Part shown: piece after piece, positions 26,779 through 35,597 of the stretch
Layout: each line of letters opens with the position of its first letter
Numbering within the stretch: position 1 is the stretch's first letter
Assembly (NCBI GenBank): GCA_034422075.1
Contig: DAOUJX010000056.1
Location: 1-53,907 of the forward strand
Direction of reading: 5' to 3'
Length of the DNA stretch: 53,907 nt
DNA from: S34-282 sp034422075
GTDB taxonomy: Bacteria; Chloroflexota; Dehalococcoidia; Lucifugimonadales; Australimonadaceae
Translations under genes and position numbers: made by a program
Notes under the pieces: generated by a model
What the model was told of the DNA's origin: nothing
Seen by the model: the letters and a program-made list of their open reading frames with translations, nothing else
Database searches by the model: none

Positions 26779-28428
26779 CTAGCCGAACCAGTCGTCGCGG
26801 TAGGACGCGTAGCCGCCCGAGAGCGCCGCAGGCTGGCCGTCACCGCGCCAGCACGCGCCGCCCATCAGCATCCCCGACGCCTCGTCCACCATCACGCCGT
26901 TCATGCAGTTGGCGATGACCGGCGCCTCCGTCATGCGGTGGCCCATCCGCTCCAGCTCGGCGATGACGCTGCGGTCGCAGCCCGACTCGAACTCGACGAT
27001 GCCGCCGCTGGCCCACAGCCGCGGCGCCTCGACCGCCTCCTGGATGTTCATGCCGTGGTCGAGCACGTTGATGATGCCCTGCAGCACCGTCGGGAAGATG
27101 CGGATGCCGCCGGGCGTACCGATGGCGAAGAACGGCTTGCCGTCGCGCTCGACGATGGTTGCCGCCGTCGCCGTCAGCATCCGCTTGTGCGGCCCGACCG
27201 AGTTGGGGCGCCCCGGACGCGGGTCGAACAGCGCCATGTTGTTGTTGATGAGCAGCCCGGTGCCCGGCACGACCACGCGCCCGCCGAACGAGTTGTTCAG
27301 CGTCGTCGTCTGCGTCACCGTCTCCCCATCGATGCCCATGACCGTGAGGTGCGTCGTGTGGCCGGAGACGACGGAGACCGGGTCGCCGCCCTCGTACTGC
27401 CCCACCCTGTCCAGGCTGATCTCCTCGGCGCGCTTCTTGGCGTACGCCTTGTCCAGCAGCGCATCCTGCGGGAAGTCGACGAACTCGGGGTCGCCGAGGT
27501 ACTTGGCGCGGTCGGCAAACATGATCTTCAGCACCTCGATCAGCAAATGCCAGTAGCGCGCCGTTCCAAAGCCCAGCGAAGCGACGTCGAAGTTCTCCAG
27601 GATGTTGAGGCCGAGCTGGTTGAGCAGGCCGCCCCCCGACGTCAGCGGCGTGCCGGTGAGGTCGTAGCCGCGGTACGTGCCGCGGATCGGCGCGGGGTAG
27701 CGCACCTCATAGCGCTCGATGTCGGCCATCGTCACCAGGCCGCCGCCGCGCTCCATCTCGGCGGCGAACGCCTCGCCGAGCGGCCCGTGGTAGAAGGCGT
27801 CGGACCCGTGCTTGGCGAACAGCCGCAGCGACTCCGCATAGTCGGTCTGCACGAACCGGTGCCCGACCGGCGGCGCCTTGCCGTTCGGCAAGAAGATGCG
27901 CGCCGACTCGGGGAACATCGCAAGCTGGCGCTCCGTGTTCTGGAAGGAGTACTGCAGGTAGGAGGAGATGGGGAACCCGTGCTCCGCCACGTCGATTGCC
28001 GGCTGGAGGACCTGCGCAAGCGGCAGGCTGCCGCGCAACTCGTGCAGGCGCAGCCACCCCTTGGCATTGCCCGGTACGCCCGTCGCCAGATGGCCCGTCT
28101 GGTTCTTGTCTCCCTTGACGATGCCGAACCCCGCCGACTCGTCGGGCTCGTACATCGTGTCGCTGGCCGCGCCGGGGGCCTCGGCGTAGTTGTCGATCAC
28201 CAGCACCTCGCCGTCCGGGGCGCGGTAGACGATGTAGCCGCCGCCCATCGGCCCGACCATCTGCGGCTCCACGACGCCGCACGCGAACGCCGTCGCCACC
28301 GCAGCATCGGCGACGTTGCCGCCCGCCGCGAGCATCGTCAGCCCGGCCGCCGAGGCGATGGGCTGGTTCGCGGACACGACCGCGCGCGAGCCGAAGACGG
28401 GCTGCTTGATCGTCTGGTAACCGGGCAT
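26779..28428 (-). CDS. ggt: Gamma-glutamyltransferase family protein
   Basis: N-terminal-nucleophile hydrolase acting on glutathione or other gamma-glutamyl compounds, 549 residues. The self-cleavage/nucleophile site is Thr358 in SGHTTHLTVMG. Substrate-pocket segments (GPMGGGYIVYR, a GTPLTSGGG motif and TPGGIRIFPTVLQGI) match the family. No signal peptide is visible at the chosen ATG, which has GGAGG upstream, so it may be cytoplasmic or belong to the acylase-like branch. Longer upstream frames run into the next gene and were rejected. Confidence 0.92.
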   Translation of the reverse strand: MPGYQTIKQPVFGSRAVVSANQPIASAAGLTMLAAGGNVADAAVATAFACGVVEPQMVGPMGGGYIVYRAPDGEVLVIDNYAEAPGAASDTMYEPDESAGFGIVKGDKNQTGHLATGVPGNAKGWLRLHELRGSLPLAQVLQPAIDVAEHGFPISSYLQYSFQNTERQLAMFPESARIFLPNGKAPPVGHRFVQTDYAESLRLFAKHGSDAFYHGPLGEAFAAEMERGGGLVTMADIERYEVRYPAPIRGTYRGYDLTGTPLTSGGGLLNQLGLNILENFDVASLGFGTARYWHLLIEVLKIMFADRAKYLGDPEFVDFPQDALLDKAYAKKRAEEISLDRVGQYEGGDPVSVVSGHTTHLTVMGIDGETVTQTTTLNNSFGGRVVVPGTGLLINNNMALFDPRPGRPNSVGPHKRMLTATAATIVERDGKPFFAIGTPGGIRIFPTVLQGIINVLDHGMNIQEAVEAPRLWASGGIVEFESGCDRSVIAELERMGHRMTEAPVIANCMNGVMVDEASGMLMGGACWRGDGQPAALSGGYASYRDDWFG

Positions 28429-28498
28429 GGTGTGGGCCTCCAGCGTAGGTTCGGGCGGCCTGATGCTACCCGCCCCCGCCCCGCCAAACAAGGATGGG

Positions 28499-29500
28499 CT
28501 ACTCCGACAGCGCGCCGGCGCGCGACTCGCGTATGAGCCGCCGTATCGCGCCGACGGACAGCAGGCCCTCTCGCGACAGGAAGATCGCGCCAATGACGAG
28601 CGGGGGCACGTAGAAGAGCCCGCGCAGCAGGACGGTGAAGCTAACCGCCGCTTCCGCCGACTCGCCCCACAGCTCGAACAGCTCCACCGCCGCGTACTCG
28701 TAGTTGCCGACCGCGAGCGGCAGCCCCGGCACCACTGCGCCGAAGAACTGGACGGCAAGCGTCACCACGATGGACGCCAGCACGTCGAGCGAGGAGCCCG
28801 TGGCGACGATGAGCAGCCACCCGGCCGCGCCCAGGGCGACCGCCTGCACGATCGAGATCCCGAATGCGGCGAGCGCCCTCGGCCACTCGCTCCGCATCAG
28901 TCCGGCCGCCTCGGCGAACTGCATGATGAAGCGCACGCGCCCGATGATCGGAATGCGGCCCAGCGCCGGGCCTATCGTCACCAGCAACACGATGCTCAGC
29001 GCGGCGATGCCCACGCCCGTTGCCAGATAGACCGTGTAGTCGCGCATTTCCGGCAGGAGCAGCGCGCCCCCGCCGAGCACGATGACCGTCGTGCCGAACT
29101 CCATCGTCCGCTGCATCGCCAGCGTCGCCAGCACCGTCCCCATCGGGATGCGGTCGCGCACCGTGAGTATCCCGATCTCGAAGACCTCGTCGAGCAGGTG
29201 GATGAAGCTCAGCGTATCGAGCGCGGAGCCCGTCTGCTCGATGACGAAAAGGCGGCGGGCGCTCACATCGTGCGGGCGCAGCAGCAGGCGCCAGCGAACG
29301 CCGCGCAAATAGCCGGCGATGAGCACCAGCGCCACCGCCGCCAGCGGCAGCCACGGATTGACCTCCGACAGCGCGCTGCCGAGGTCCGCGAACGACAGGT
29401 TGCGTATCGCCAGCCGCCCCAGAAAGAGGCCCAGGGCGAATGCGACCACGCCAAACAGGAAGAGCAGCCAGAAGCGGCGCCTGGCAAACACCCGCAACAC
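28499..29500 (-). CDS. Lysylphosphatidylglycerol synthase TM-region/flippase-like membrane protein
   Basis: UPF0104/AglD-type integral membrane protein, 333 residues and about eight helices. The conserved stretches GYLRGVRWRLLLRP and a later VPGLPLAVGNYEYAAVELF are typical of the lysylphosphatidylglycerol synthetase TM region. The cytosolic synthetase domain of MprF is absent, so lipid flipping or a transport role is likelier than synthesis. It lies 9 bases downstream of hflC in the same direction. Confidence 0.82.
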   Translation of the reverse strand: MLRVFARRRFWLLFLFGVVAFALGLFLGRLAIRNLSFADLGSALSEVNPWLPLAAVALVLIAGYLRGVRWRLLLRPHDVSARRLFVIEQTGSALDTLSFIHLLDEVFEIGILTVRDRIPMGTVLATLAMQRTMEFGTTVIVLGGGALLLPEMRDYTVYLATGVGIAALSIVLLVTIGPALGRIPIIGRVRFIMQFAEAAGLMRSEWPRALAAFGISIVQAVALGAAGWLLIVATGSSLDVLASIVVTLAVQFFGAVVPGLPLAVGNYEYAAVELFELWGESAEAAVSFTVLLRGLFYVPPLVIGAIFLSREGLLSVGAIRRLIRESRAGALSE

Positions 29501-29509
29501 GGGGCTTAC

Positions 29510-30457
29510 CTACTCCTCTGTTCCTGTGCTTCCGCTCGGGTTCTGCAGGAACCTGAAGAGTTCGCTGTTGGCATCGAGGACGAGCGTCGAGTTCTCCGCG
29601 AGTACCTGCTTGTAGGCGTCCAGGCTGCGGAGGAACGAGAAGAGCTCGGGGTCCTCGTTCAGCGCCTCGGCGAGGATGGAGATGGCCTCCGCCTCACCCT
29701 CACCACGCAACCGCTCCGATGTTTCGTCAGCCTCGGCGGCGATGACCTCGACACGACGGTTGACGTCGGCGGTGAGGTTCAAGAACTCCTCCTCACCCTC
29801 GGCGCGCAGGCGGTTGGCCTGCACCTCGCGCTCGGTACGCATCCGCGCGAACACGTTCTCCTCGGTTGCAGCCGGGAAGTCGGCGCGCTTGATGCGCACG
29901 TCGACGATCTGGATGCCGAATCCGCCGTCCTGCGCCCGCGCATCGACGCGGTCGCGGACGAGGCGCGTAATGGCCTCGCGCGTCGCCGTCCCGTCCTGCT
30001 CGAGAATCGGCTCGACAACCGATTCCCCCTCGCCTCCTTGGGCAATCTGCCCGCCGATGATCTGCGGGCGCGAGCGCTGACCGATGGCGGCGCGCAGTTC
30101 GCTGACCACGATGTTGCTGATGCGCGACGCGGCGCTTATCTCGTTGAGCAGCACCTCCCGGAAGCTGCGCGGGTCGGTGATGCGGTAGCGCACGTACGCG
30201 TCGATGTCGAGGAACTGGTTCTCGACGTCAGGCATGCTTGCCGGCGGCACGTCGACGCGCAGCAGGCGGTTGTCCAGCGTGTTCACCGTGTCGATGAACG
30301 GCACCTTCGTGTTCAAACCGGGCGCAGATATGACGCGCTGCACCTCTCCGAATCGCGTGATGACGACGAACTGCGTCTCGTCCACGGTGAACAGCGCCTG
30401 CGGGCCGACGATGACCGCGGCAAGGAAGAGGGCGCCTATGCCTACCAGTGTCCTCAC
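29510..30457 (-). CDS. hflC: Protease modulator HflC
   Basis: SPFH/stomatin-family membrane protein of 315 residues. The N-terminal signal-anchor (LVGIGALFLAAVIVG) is followed by a band-7 domain (about 20-200) and a long Ala/Glu-rich coiled coil ending in LAEALNEDPELFSFLRSLDAY, diagnostic of HflC. With HflK it forms a membrane cage regulating FtsH. The ATG overlaps the hflK stop by four bases. ftsH is not in the window. Confidence 0.93.
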   Translation of the reverse strand: MRTLVGIGALFLAAVIVGPQALFTVDETQFVVITRFGEVQRVISAPGLNTKVPFIDTVNTLDNRLLRVDVPPASMPDVENQFLDIDAYVRYRITDPRSFREVLLNEISAASRISNIVVSELRAAIGQRSRPQIIGGQIAQGGEGESVVEPILEQDGTATREAITRLVRDRVDARAQDGGFGIQIVDVRIKRADFPAATEENVFARMRTEREVQANRLRAEGEEEFLNLTADVNRRVEVIAAEADETSERLRGEGEAEAISILAEALNEDPELFSFLRSLDAYKQVLAENSTLVLDANSELFRFLQNPSGSTGTEE

Positions 30458-31518
30458 TGGCCGCCTCCTGCCCCAAGGCTGTCCGCGCCCGGCGAGAGCG
30501 GCAAGAACGGCAGCACGCCGCCTGCGGCCTCGCTATCCAGAATGAACAGCGTGATGCCAGGCAAGACCTCCTCCATCGCCTCGAGGAAGAGGCGCTGGCG
30601 CGTTACGTCCTCCGAGCTCTGGTACTCGGCAAGGATGCTGGTGAAGCGCTGCGCCTCACCACGCGCCCTCGCGATGCGCGCCTCCTTGAAGGCGCGCGCC
30701 TGCTGCACCGTCTGCTCCGCTGCGCCCTGGGCGCGCGGAATGCGGTCCTGCTCGTAGGCGAGCGCCTGGTTGATGCGGCTCTCCTTGTCCACCCGCGCGC
30801 GCACAACGTCGTCGAACGCGTCACGCACCTGGTCGGGCGGGCGGACCGTCTGCAGCACCACCTCGCGAATCTCGATGCCGCTCCCGTAGTCGTCCATCAA
30901 CGATTGGAGGAGCAGCTTGGTGTCCTCCTCGACGACCTCCTTGCCGACCGTCAGCGCGTCGTCGATGCTGCGCTGCCCGATGACCTGCCGCAGCGCCGCC
31001 TCCGTCGCGTCCTTCAGCGTCCGCCCGTCGGGCCGTCCTTCACGAGCGTCGCGGTCCGCATCGCCGGGGTCGTCGACCTCGAAGAGGAAGTTGCCGAGGT
31101 TGGAGATGCGGTACTGGACCACCAGCTGGATGTCGACGATGTTGAGGTCGCCGGTGATCATCAGCGCCTCCGTCGGCTCGTCGCGGGACGGCTCGGAACG
31201 GAAGCCCAGCTCCATCGTCTTGGTCTCGAGCACGGCCTCGACGTTGCGCGTGCCGATGGGCGCGGGCGGATACCAGTGAAGGCCCGGTCCCTCCGTCCCG
31301 CGGAATTCGCCGAATAGCCGCACCGCGGCCTGCTCTTCAGGGCCCACGGTGTAGAAGCCCGTCGCGCCCCACAGAAGGCCTAGCGCAATGAGCACCACGG
31401 CGGCCAGCGCGGTGATGCCCCCGCCCCGCGGCCCGCGCACACGCATGCGATCGAACCAGTCCTGCACGTTGCGCATGAACTGGTCGGGGTCGAATTCGGG
31501 GCGACGTTGGCCGTACAT
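30454..31518 (-). CDS. hflK: Protease modulator HflK
   Basis: SPFH-family partner of HflC, 354 residues from the second ATG (an in-frame ATG at 31542 adds eight residues; neither has a clear Shine-Dalgarno). A short cytosolic N-terminus begins MYGQRRPEFDPDQ, followed by one helix (ITALAAVVLIALGLLWGA), the band-7 domain with GPGLHWYPPAPIG, and a coiled coil with AQGAAEQTVQQARAFKEARI. The C-terminal tail is Gly/Leu rich. TAGACT at 31568-31573 (minus) is a likely -10. The gene diverges from the PfkB kinase gene. Confidence 0.92.
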   Translation of the reverse strand: MYGQRRPEFDPDQFMRNVQDWFDRMRVRGPRGGGITALAAVVLIALGLLWGATGFYTVGPEEQAAVRLFGEFRGTEGPGLHWYPPAPIGTRNVEAVLETKTMELGFRSEPSRDEPTEALMITGDLNIVDIQLVVQYRISNLGNFLFEVDDPGDADRDAREGRPDGRTLKDATEAALRQVIGQRSIDDALTVGKEVVEEDTKLLLQSLMDDYGSGIEIREVVLQTVRPPDQVRDAFDDVVRARVDKESRINQALAYEQDRIPRAQGAAEQTVQQARAFKEARIARARGEAQRFTSILAEYQSSEDVTRQRLFLEAMEEVLPGITLFILDSEAAGGVLPFLPLSPGADSLGAGGGQ

Positions 31519-31567
31519 GGAAGAGGTCGGCGCCAACCGCATAACGAGCGGCCAGCGACCGCAGGTC

Positions 31568-31573
31568 AGTCTA
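31568..31573 (-). promoter_or_regulatory. -10 element of hflKC
   Basis: TAGACT on the minus strand in the 88-100 base divergent region between hflK and the kinase gene, 25 bases before the upper hflK ATG. Confidence 0.4.
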
Positions 31574-31630
31574 TCGGCGCTGCGCTCCCAGTGTCAACGA
31601 AACTGGGGTCTGTTACGCTTCGCCTGCGCC

Positions 31631-32662
31631 ATGCCCTCCCCTGCCCCCAAGCAATACGACGTCTACGGCGTCGGCAACGCCATCGTCGACACCGAAGTAC
31701 GCGTCGACGACGCCGTGCTGGCCGCGCTGGGCCTGGAGGCAGGCGTCATGACGCTCGTTACGCACGAGGCCCAGCAGGCGCTGCTGGGCGGACTCGACGG
31801 CCGCGAGATGACCTACGCCGCCGGAGGCTCCGCCGCCAACACCATGGTCGGCGTCGCGCAATTCGGCGGGACGGCCTACTACGCGGGAAAGGTCGGCAAC
31901 GACATGGCCGGCGCGCTCTATCGCGAGAGCCTGGCCGAGGCCGGCGTCGGCCTCGGCGCGGCGGCGGCGGACGGCCCGACGGGCACCTGCCTCATCCTCG
32001 TCACGCCCGACGGCGAGCGCACGATGCAGACGCACCTCGGCGCATCGGCGCTCCTCGGACCGTCGGACATCCACACCGAGCGCATCGCCGCAAGCGCCTA
32101 CGTCTACGTCGAGGGCTACCTGTGGGGCTCGCCAACGGCGATGCAGGCGGCGGAGACGGCCATCCACCACGCTGAATCGGCCGGCGTCCGCGTCGCCCTC
32201 AGCCTCTCCGACCCGTCGATGGTGGAGCACTTCCGCGACACCTTCCGCGCCGTGGCAGCAGCGTCTGCGGACGTCGTGTTCTGCAACGAGCGAGAGGCCA
32301 TGCTCTACGCCGGCCTCAACGAGGAAAGCGGCTCGCCGGAGCAGCGCGAGCGCGCCCTCCGCGCCCTCGCCGAGGATGCACCGCTGGTCTTCATGACGCT
32401 CGGTGCCGACGGCTCGCTCATCTGGGACGGCGGAGTCCTCACCCATGTACCGGGCCACCGCGTGCCGGTCGTCGACACAACGGGCGCAGGCGACATCTAC
32501 GCAGCGGGGGTCCTCTACGGCCTGACGCACGGGCTATCGGCGCCCCAGGCCGCCACGCTCGGCTCCTACGCCTCCGCCATCATCGTCACGCAGATGGGCC
32601 CGCGCCTGCGCGAACCGCTCGCCGGCAAGGAGGCGGCGATCCTCGCTGGGGCGCGGCCCTAG
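31631..32662 (+). CDS. PfkB-family carbohydrate/adenosine kinase
   Basis: Ribokinase-superfamily kinase, 343 residues, cytosolic. The N-terminal GVGNAIVDTEV, the substrate-lid motif GGSAANTMVGVAQFGG and the ATP/anion-hole signature DTTGAGDIYAAGVLYG are intact. Its layout is closest to the adenosine-kinase-like branch, but sugar specificity is not provable. The ATG at 31631 fits the alignment start; longer frames run over the divergent promoter. The gene ends before a strong hairpin shared with a convergent hydrolase. Confidence 0.9.
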   Translation: MPSPAPKQYDVYGVGNAIVDTEVRVDDAVLAALGLEAGVMTLVTHEAQQALLGGLDGREMTYAAGGSAANTMVGVAQFGGTAYYAGKVGNDMAGALYRESLAEAGVGLGAAAADGPTGTCLILVTPDGERTMQTHLGASALLGPSDIHTERIAASAYVYVEGYLWGSPTAMQAAETAIHHAESAGVRVALSLSDPSMVEHFRDTFRAVAAASADVVFCNEREAMLYAGLNEESGSPEQRERALRALAEDAPLVFMTLGADGSLIWDGGVLTHVPGHRVPVVDTTGAGDIYAAGVLYGLTHGLSAPQAATLGSYASAIIVTQMGPRLREPLAGKEAAILAGARP

Positions 32663-32675
32663 CCCCGTCGTCAAC

Positions 32676-32689
32676 CCCGCTTTCGCAGA
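32676..32689 (-). repeat. REP-like GNRA hairpin, copy 2
   Basis: TCTGC-GAAA-GCGGG on the minus strand, pairing with two G.T wobbles. It lies 14 bases after the kinase stop and is related to the copies at 19861 and 33809. Confidence 0.4.
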
Positions 32690-32719
32690 AATCTGCACGT
32701 GAGCGCGCCCGCAACCTCA

Positions 32720-32756
32720 CCCCGTTCGCCCTTCCGGAGTCACACGGCGAACGGGG
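32720..32756. terminator. Bidirectional terminator-like hairpin between convergent genes
   Basis: CCCCGTTCGCC / GGCGAACGGGG, a perfect 11-bp stem with a 15-base loop, sits between the kinase stop (32662) and the hydrolase stop (32796). It has no long T tract. It is the strongest intergenic hairpin I found. Confidence 0.65.
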
Positions 32757-32795
32757 CGGCTTGGAGAACGCACCACTACGAAGCGGGTGAGGCTC

Positions 32796-33728
32796 CTACA
32801 GCCTCCCGCCAATGAAGTCGATCAGCACCTGGTCGTGCTCCTCCGGGTGCTCCCACTGCGGCCAGTGCGCCGCGTCGTCCATGCAGTAGTACTTCGACGT
32901 CGGCAGCAGCGAGTGGAACTTCTCGCCGATGTCGGGTCCCTCGCCTGGGTTGAACTCGGTCCAGAAGACCAACGAGTCCTCCTTGAAGCGCGCGCAGTCC
33001 TCCTCCTCAACCCAGTAGTTCTCGAACTGCGTCAGGTCCACGAAGGCGTTGGTGTAGACGTTGTTCATCGACTTGCGTACCTCGGGGTCCTGGTAGAGCT
33101 TGAGGCGGATGTCCACCAGCTCGTCCGTGACGCGCTCCGGCTTGGCCATCAGCCACTCGAGGCGCCGGCGTATCGTCTCCGGCGTCGGGTTGTTGACCGC
33201 GTCGAGCGACGTCTTCGCAAGCGCCTGGAAGCCCTCGGGGTTCTCGCGGAAGCCCGGCCTGTCCTTCCATGTCACGGGCGCGCCGGTGTTGAGGATCAGC
33301 TTGCCCGCCTTCCCCGGGTACTTCAGCCCCAGGTGGAAGCAGACGATGGAGCCGAGCGACTCCCCCTCGATGTGCGGCCGGTGCAGCCCCTGCGTGTCGA
33401 TGAAGTCGACCAGCGAATCGACGTAGCCGTCGACGATGTGCTCGCCGTCGAACGGCTCCTTCTGCGAGTAGCCGTGGTAGAGCAGGTCGAGCGAGTAGAC
33501 GTGGAAGTGCTTGGCGAGGTTGGGGATGTTGCGCGCGTACGTCTCGCCGTGCCCGCCGATGCCGTGCAGCAGTATCAGCGGTTCGTTGGACGGGTCGCCC
33601 ATCTCGATGCCGCGCAGGTACCACTGGCTGCCCTGGTAGACCTTCACCTGCGCGCCCATCAGCTCCACCCACGTCGACTGCCACTCCGTCAGCGGCTTCT
33701 CCTGAACCTGAACCTTGGTTGTCGTCAT
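32796..33728 (-). CDS. Alpha/beta-fold hydrolase, meta-cleavage-product-hydrolase-like
   Basis: Cytosolic hydrolase of 310 residues. It has an HGIGGHGETY oxyanion region, the nucleophile elbow GESLGS, a cap domain (about 165-255) rich in charged helices and a C-terminal DDAAHWPQWEHPEEHD that supplies the catalytic His. The pattern resembles C-C bond hydrolases of aromatic degradation, but no ring-cleavage dioxygenase is nearby. GGAGGAGG precedes the ATG and TACAAC upstream is a possible -10. Confidence 0.85.
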   Translation of the reverse strand: MTTTKVQVQEKPLTEWQSTWVELMGAQVKVYQGSQWYLRGIEMGDPSNEPLILLHGIGGHGETYARNIPNLAKHFHVYSLDLLYHGYSQKEPFDGEHIVDGYVDSLVDFIDTQGLHRPHIEGESLGSIVCFHLGLKYPGKAGKLILNTGAPVTWKDRPGFRENPEGFQALAKTSLDAVNNPTPETIRRRLEWLMAKPERVTDELVDIRLKLYQDPEVRKSMNNVYTNAFVDLTQFENYWVEEEDCARFKEDSLVFWTEFNPGEGPDIGEKFHSLLPTSKYYCMDDAAHWPQWEHPEEHDQVLIDFIGGRL

Positions 33729-33808
33729 TACACCCTCCTCCGGGTAGCTGCGAAGGTTGTATCACGAGAGCGAAAGGAGGGGAAGGGCTCCCCACCTCTC
33801 CCGTCATG

Positions 33809-33822
33809 CCTGCGAAAGCACG
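33809..33822 (+). repeat. REP-like GNRA hairpin, copy 3
   Basis: CCTGC-GAAA-GCACG in the context CCCGTCATGCCTGCGAAAGC, between the hydrolase and GNAT genes. The outer stem is imperfect. It is the third member of the CTGC-GNRA-GC set. Confidence 0.4.
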
Positions 33823-33859
33823 AACCTCGCGCGCAGGTGAGCGAACGTCCCGATTTCCT

Positions 33860-33865
33860 TATAAT
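33860..33865 (+). promoter_or_regulatory. -10 element of the GNAT gene, leaderless type
   Basis: A consensus TATAAT, 7 bases before the ATG at 33873. No Shine-Dalgarno sequence can be accommodated. Confidence 0.65.
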
Positions 33866-33872
33866 CCCCTCC

Positions 33873-34316
33873 ATGACCTACTCCACGCGTATCGCGCTGA
33901 CGCAGGCAGACCTCGATGCGGCGCTCGAGGTGCGGCGCGTCGTGTTCGTCGAAGGACAAGGCGTCGGCTACGACATCGAGCGCGACGGGCTCGACGACCA
34001 GGCTGTCCACGCCGTCGTGGAGCTAGAGGGGCAAATCGTTGGGGCGGGACGGATGGTGCCGCAGGCGTCGGAGGACGGCGGCACGGTGGCGCGCATCGGG
34101 CGCATGGCCGTGCTTCTCGGCCACCGCCGCCAGGGCATGGCAACGGCGGTTCTCCGCGCACTGGAAGAGGAGGCAAGGAGGCGAGGCTGGACCAGCGTCG
34201 AGCTGCACGCGCAATCGTACGTCCAGCGACTGTACGCCCGCGCCGGTTACCGGATAGTGGGCGAGCCTTTCGTGGAAGCGGAGATCGAGCACGTCACGAT
34301 GGTCAAGGCCTTGTAG
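33873..34316 (+). CDS. GNAT family N-acetyltransferase
   Basis: Acetyl-CoA-dependent acyltransferase of 147 residues (ElaA-like fold). Motif A RIGRMAVLLGHRRQGMATAVL (about 74-94) contains the R/Q-x-x-G-x-G/A pyrophosphate loop, and HAQSYVQRLYARAGY is the motif B region. The substrate is unknown. It lies just upstream of chrA, whose GTG starts 5 bases after its stop, so both share the TATAAT promoter. Confidence 0.88.
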   Translation: MTYSTRIALTQADLDAALEVRRVVFVEGQGVGYDIERDGLDDQAVHAVVELEGQIVGAGRMVPQASEDGGTVARIGRMAVLLGHRRQGMATAVLRALEEEARRRGWTSVELHAQSYVQRLYARAGYRIVGEPFVEAEIEHVTMVKAL

Positions 34317-34321
34317 CAGGC

Positions 34322-35539
34322 GTGGACGCCGCGCCTCCGACGCCGCCCCAGCGCCTGCCGGGCCGCGTATGGGAAGTGTTCTTCGCCGCCGCCCGGCTTG
34401 GCCTCACCTCCTTCGGCGGACCCACCGCCCACCTCGGCTACTTCCGCGAGGAGTACGTAGAGCGGCGGCGCTGGCTGTCTGAAGCCGCCTACGCCGACCT
34501 CGTCGCGCTCGGCCAGATGCTGCCCGGCCCGGCCAGCAGCCAGGTCGGCATGGCCGTCGGCATCCACCGCGCCGGTCTGCTGGGGGGCCTGGCAGCCTGG
34601 TTCGGTTTCACCGCGCCGTCCGCCATCGCCCTCATCCTCTTCGCCATCGGCGTCGGCGCAGCCGGCGACCTGGGCGACGCGGGCTGGTTGCGCGGGCTCA
34701 AGAGCGTGGCCGTTGCGGTCGTGGCGCTGGCACTGTGGGGAATGGCGCGCAACCTCGCCCCCGACCGCCTGCGCCAGACCATTGCTCTCGGCGGCGCACT
34801 CGCCCTGGTGTTCGTCGGCGGCGCGCTCGCGCAGTTTGCGGTCATCGCCGCCGGGGGGCTTGCCGGGGTCCTGTTGCTGCGGGGATCGGCGGCGGAAGAT
34901 GTCCCCCGGTCAGAAAGCGGCGTGCCAAGGGCACTCGGAGCCGTTGCGCTGCTGCTCTTCGCCGCGCTCCTTGTCGGGCTCCCGCTGGCGGCGCGCGCGG
35001 TGGACAGCGAGCCGCTGAGCGTGTTCAGCGCCTTCTACCGCGCAGGCTCGCTCGTGTTCGGCGGCGGACACGTCGTGCTGCCGCTGCTGGAAGCGGAGGT
35101 CACGTCGCCGGGGTGGGTCGGGCTAGACGAGTTCGTAGCAGGCTACGGCGCGGCGCAGGCGGTGCCCGGCCCCCTCTTCACCTTCGCCGCCTACCTCGGC
35201 GCAGTGATGGAGACCTTCGGCAGCGCGTGGACGGGCGGACTGTTCGCCCTCGCCGCCATCTTCCTGCCCTCCTTTTTGCTGGTGGCGGGCGTGCTGCCCT
35301 TCTGGGAGGCGCTGCGCGGGCACGCCTACGCGCGCGCGGCCCTGCGAGGCGTGAATGCCTCGGTGGTGGGGCTGCTGCTTGCCGCGCTCTACGACCCGGT
35401 CTGGACGAGCGCAGTGAAGGCGCCGGGCGATTTCGCCGTGGTCGTCGGTGCGTTCGGGCTGTTGGCCTTCTGGCGCGCGCCGCCGTGGCTGGTCGTCCCG
35501 CTCGCCGCCGGCGCTGGCGCGGCAATCGCCGCCTTGTAA
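34322..35539 (+). CDS. chrA: Chromate transporter, CHR family, two-domain
   Basis: Inner-membrane transporter, 405 residues, two homologous CHR halves. Half 1 has FGGPTAHLGYFREEYVERRRW and LGQMLPGPASSQ; half 2 has FGGGHVVLPLLEAEV and FVAGYGAAQAVPGPLFTFAAYLG. This is the long-chain ChrA layout linked to chromate efflux. I chose the GTG at 34322, 5 bases after the GNAT stop; the open frame extends upstream through GNAT in a shadow frame. No chrB regulator is adjacent. Confidence 0.9.
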   Translation: MDAAPPTPPQRLPGRVWEVFFAAARLGLTSFGGPTAHLGYFREEYVERRRWLSEAAYADLVALGQMLPGPASSQVGMAVGIHRAGLLGGLAAWFGFTAPSAIALILFAIGVGAAGDLGDAGWLRGLKSVAVAVVALALWGMARNLAPDRLRQTIALGGALALVFVGGALAQFAVIAAGGLAGVLLLRGSAAEDVPRSESGVPRALGAVALLLFAALLVGLPLAARAVDSEPLSVFSAFYRAGSLVFGGGHVVLPLLEAEVTSPGWVGLDEFVAGYGAAQAVPGPLFTFAAYLGAVMETFGSAWTGGLFALAAIFLPSFLLVAGVLPFWEALRGHAYARAALRGVNASVVGLLLAALYDPVWTSAVKAPGDFAVVVGAFGLLAFWRAPPWLVVPLAAGAGAAIAAL

Positions 35540-35597
35540 CCCCGCTCCTACTGCGGATGCGCTACCCTAGGGGCACCGCTGCACCAAGGAGCACACG

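Noticed and set aside
24804..26918. 704-codon plus-strand ORF opposite lepA
   Set aside because: Repetitive His/Arg/Leu-rich composition with no motifs; lepA on the other strand is unambiguous.
28427..30757. 776-codon plus-strand ORF opposite the flippase and hflC
   Set aside because: Antisense shadow of two confidently identified genes.
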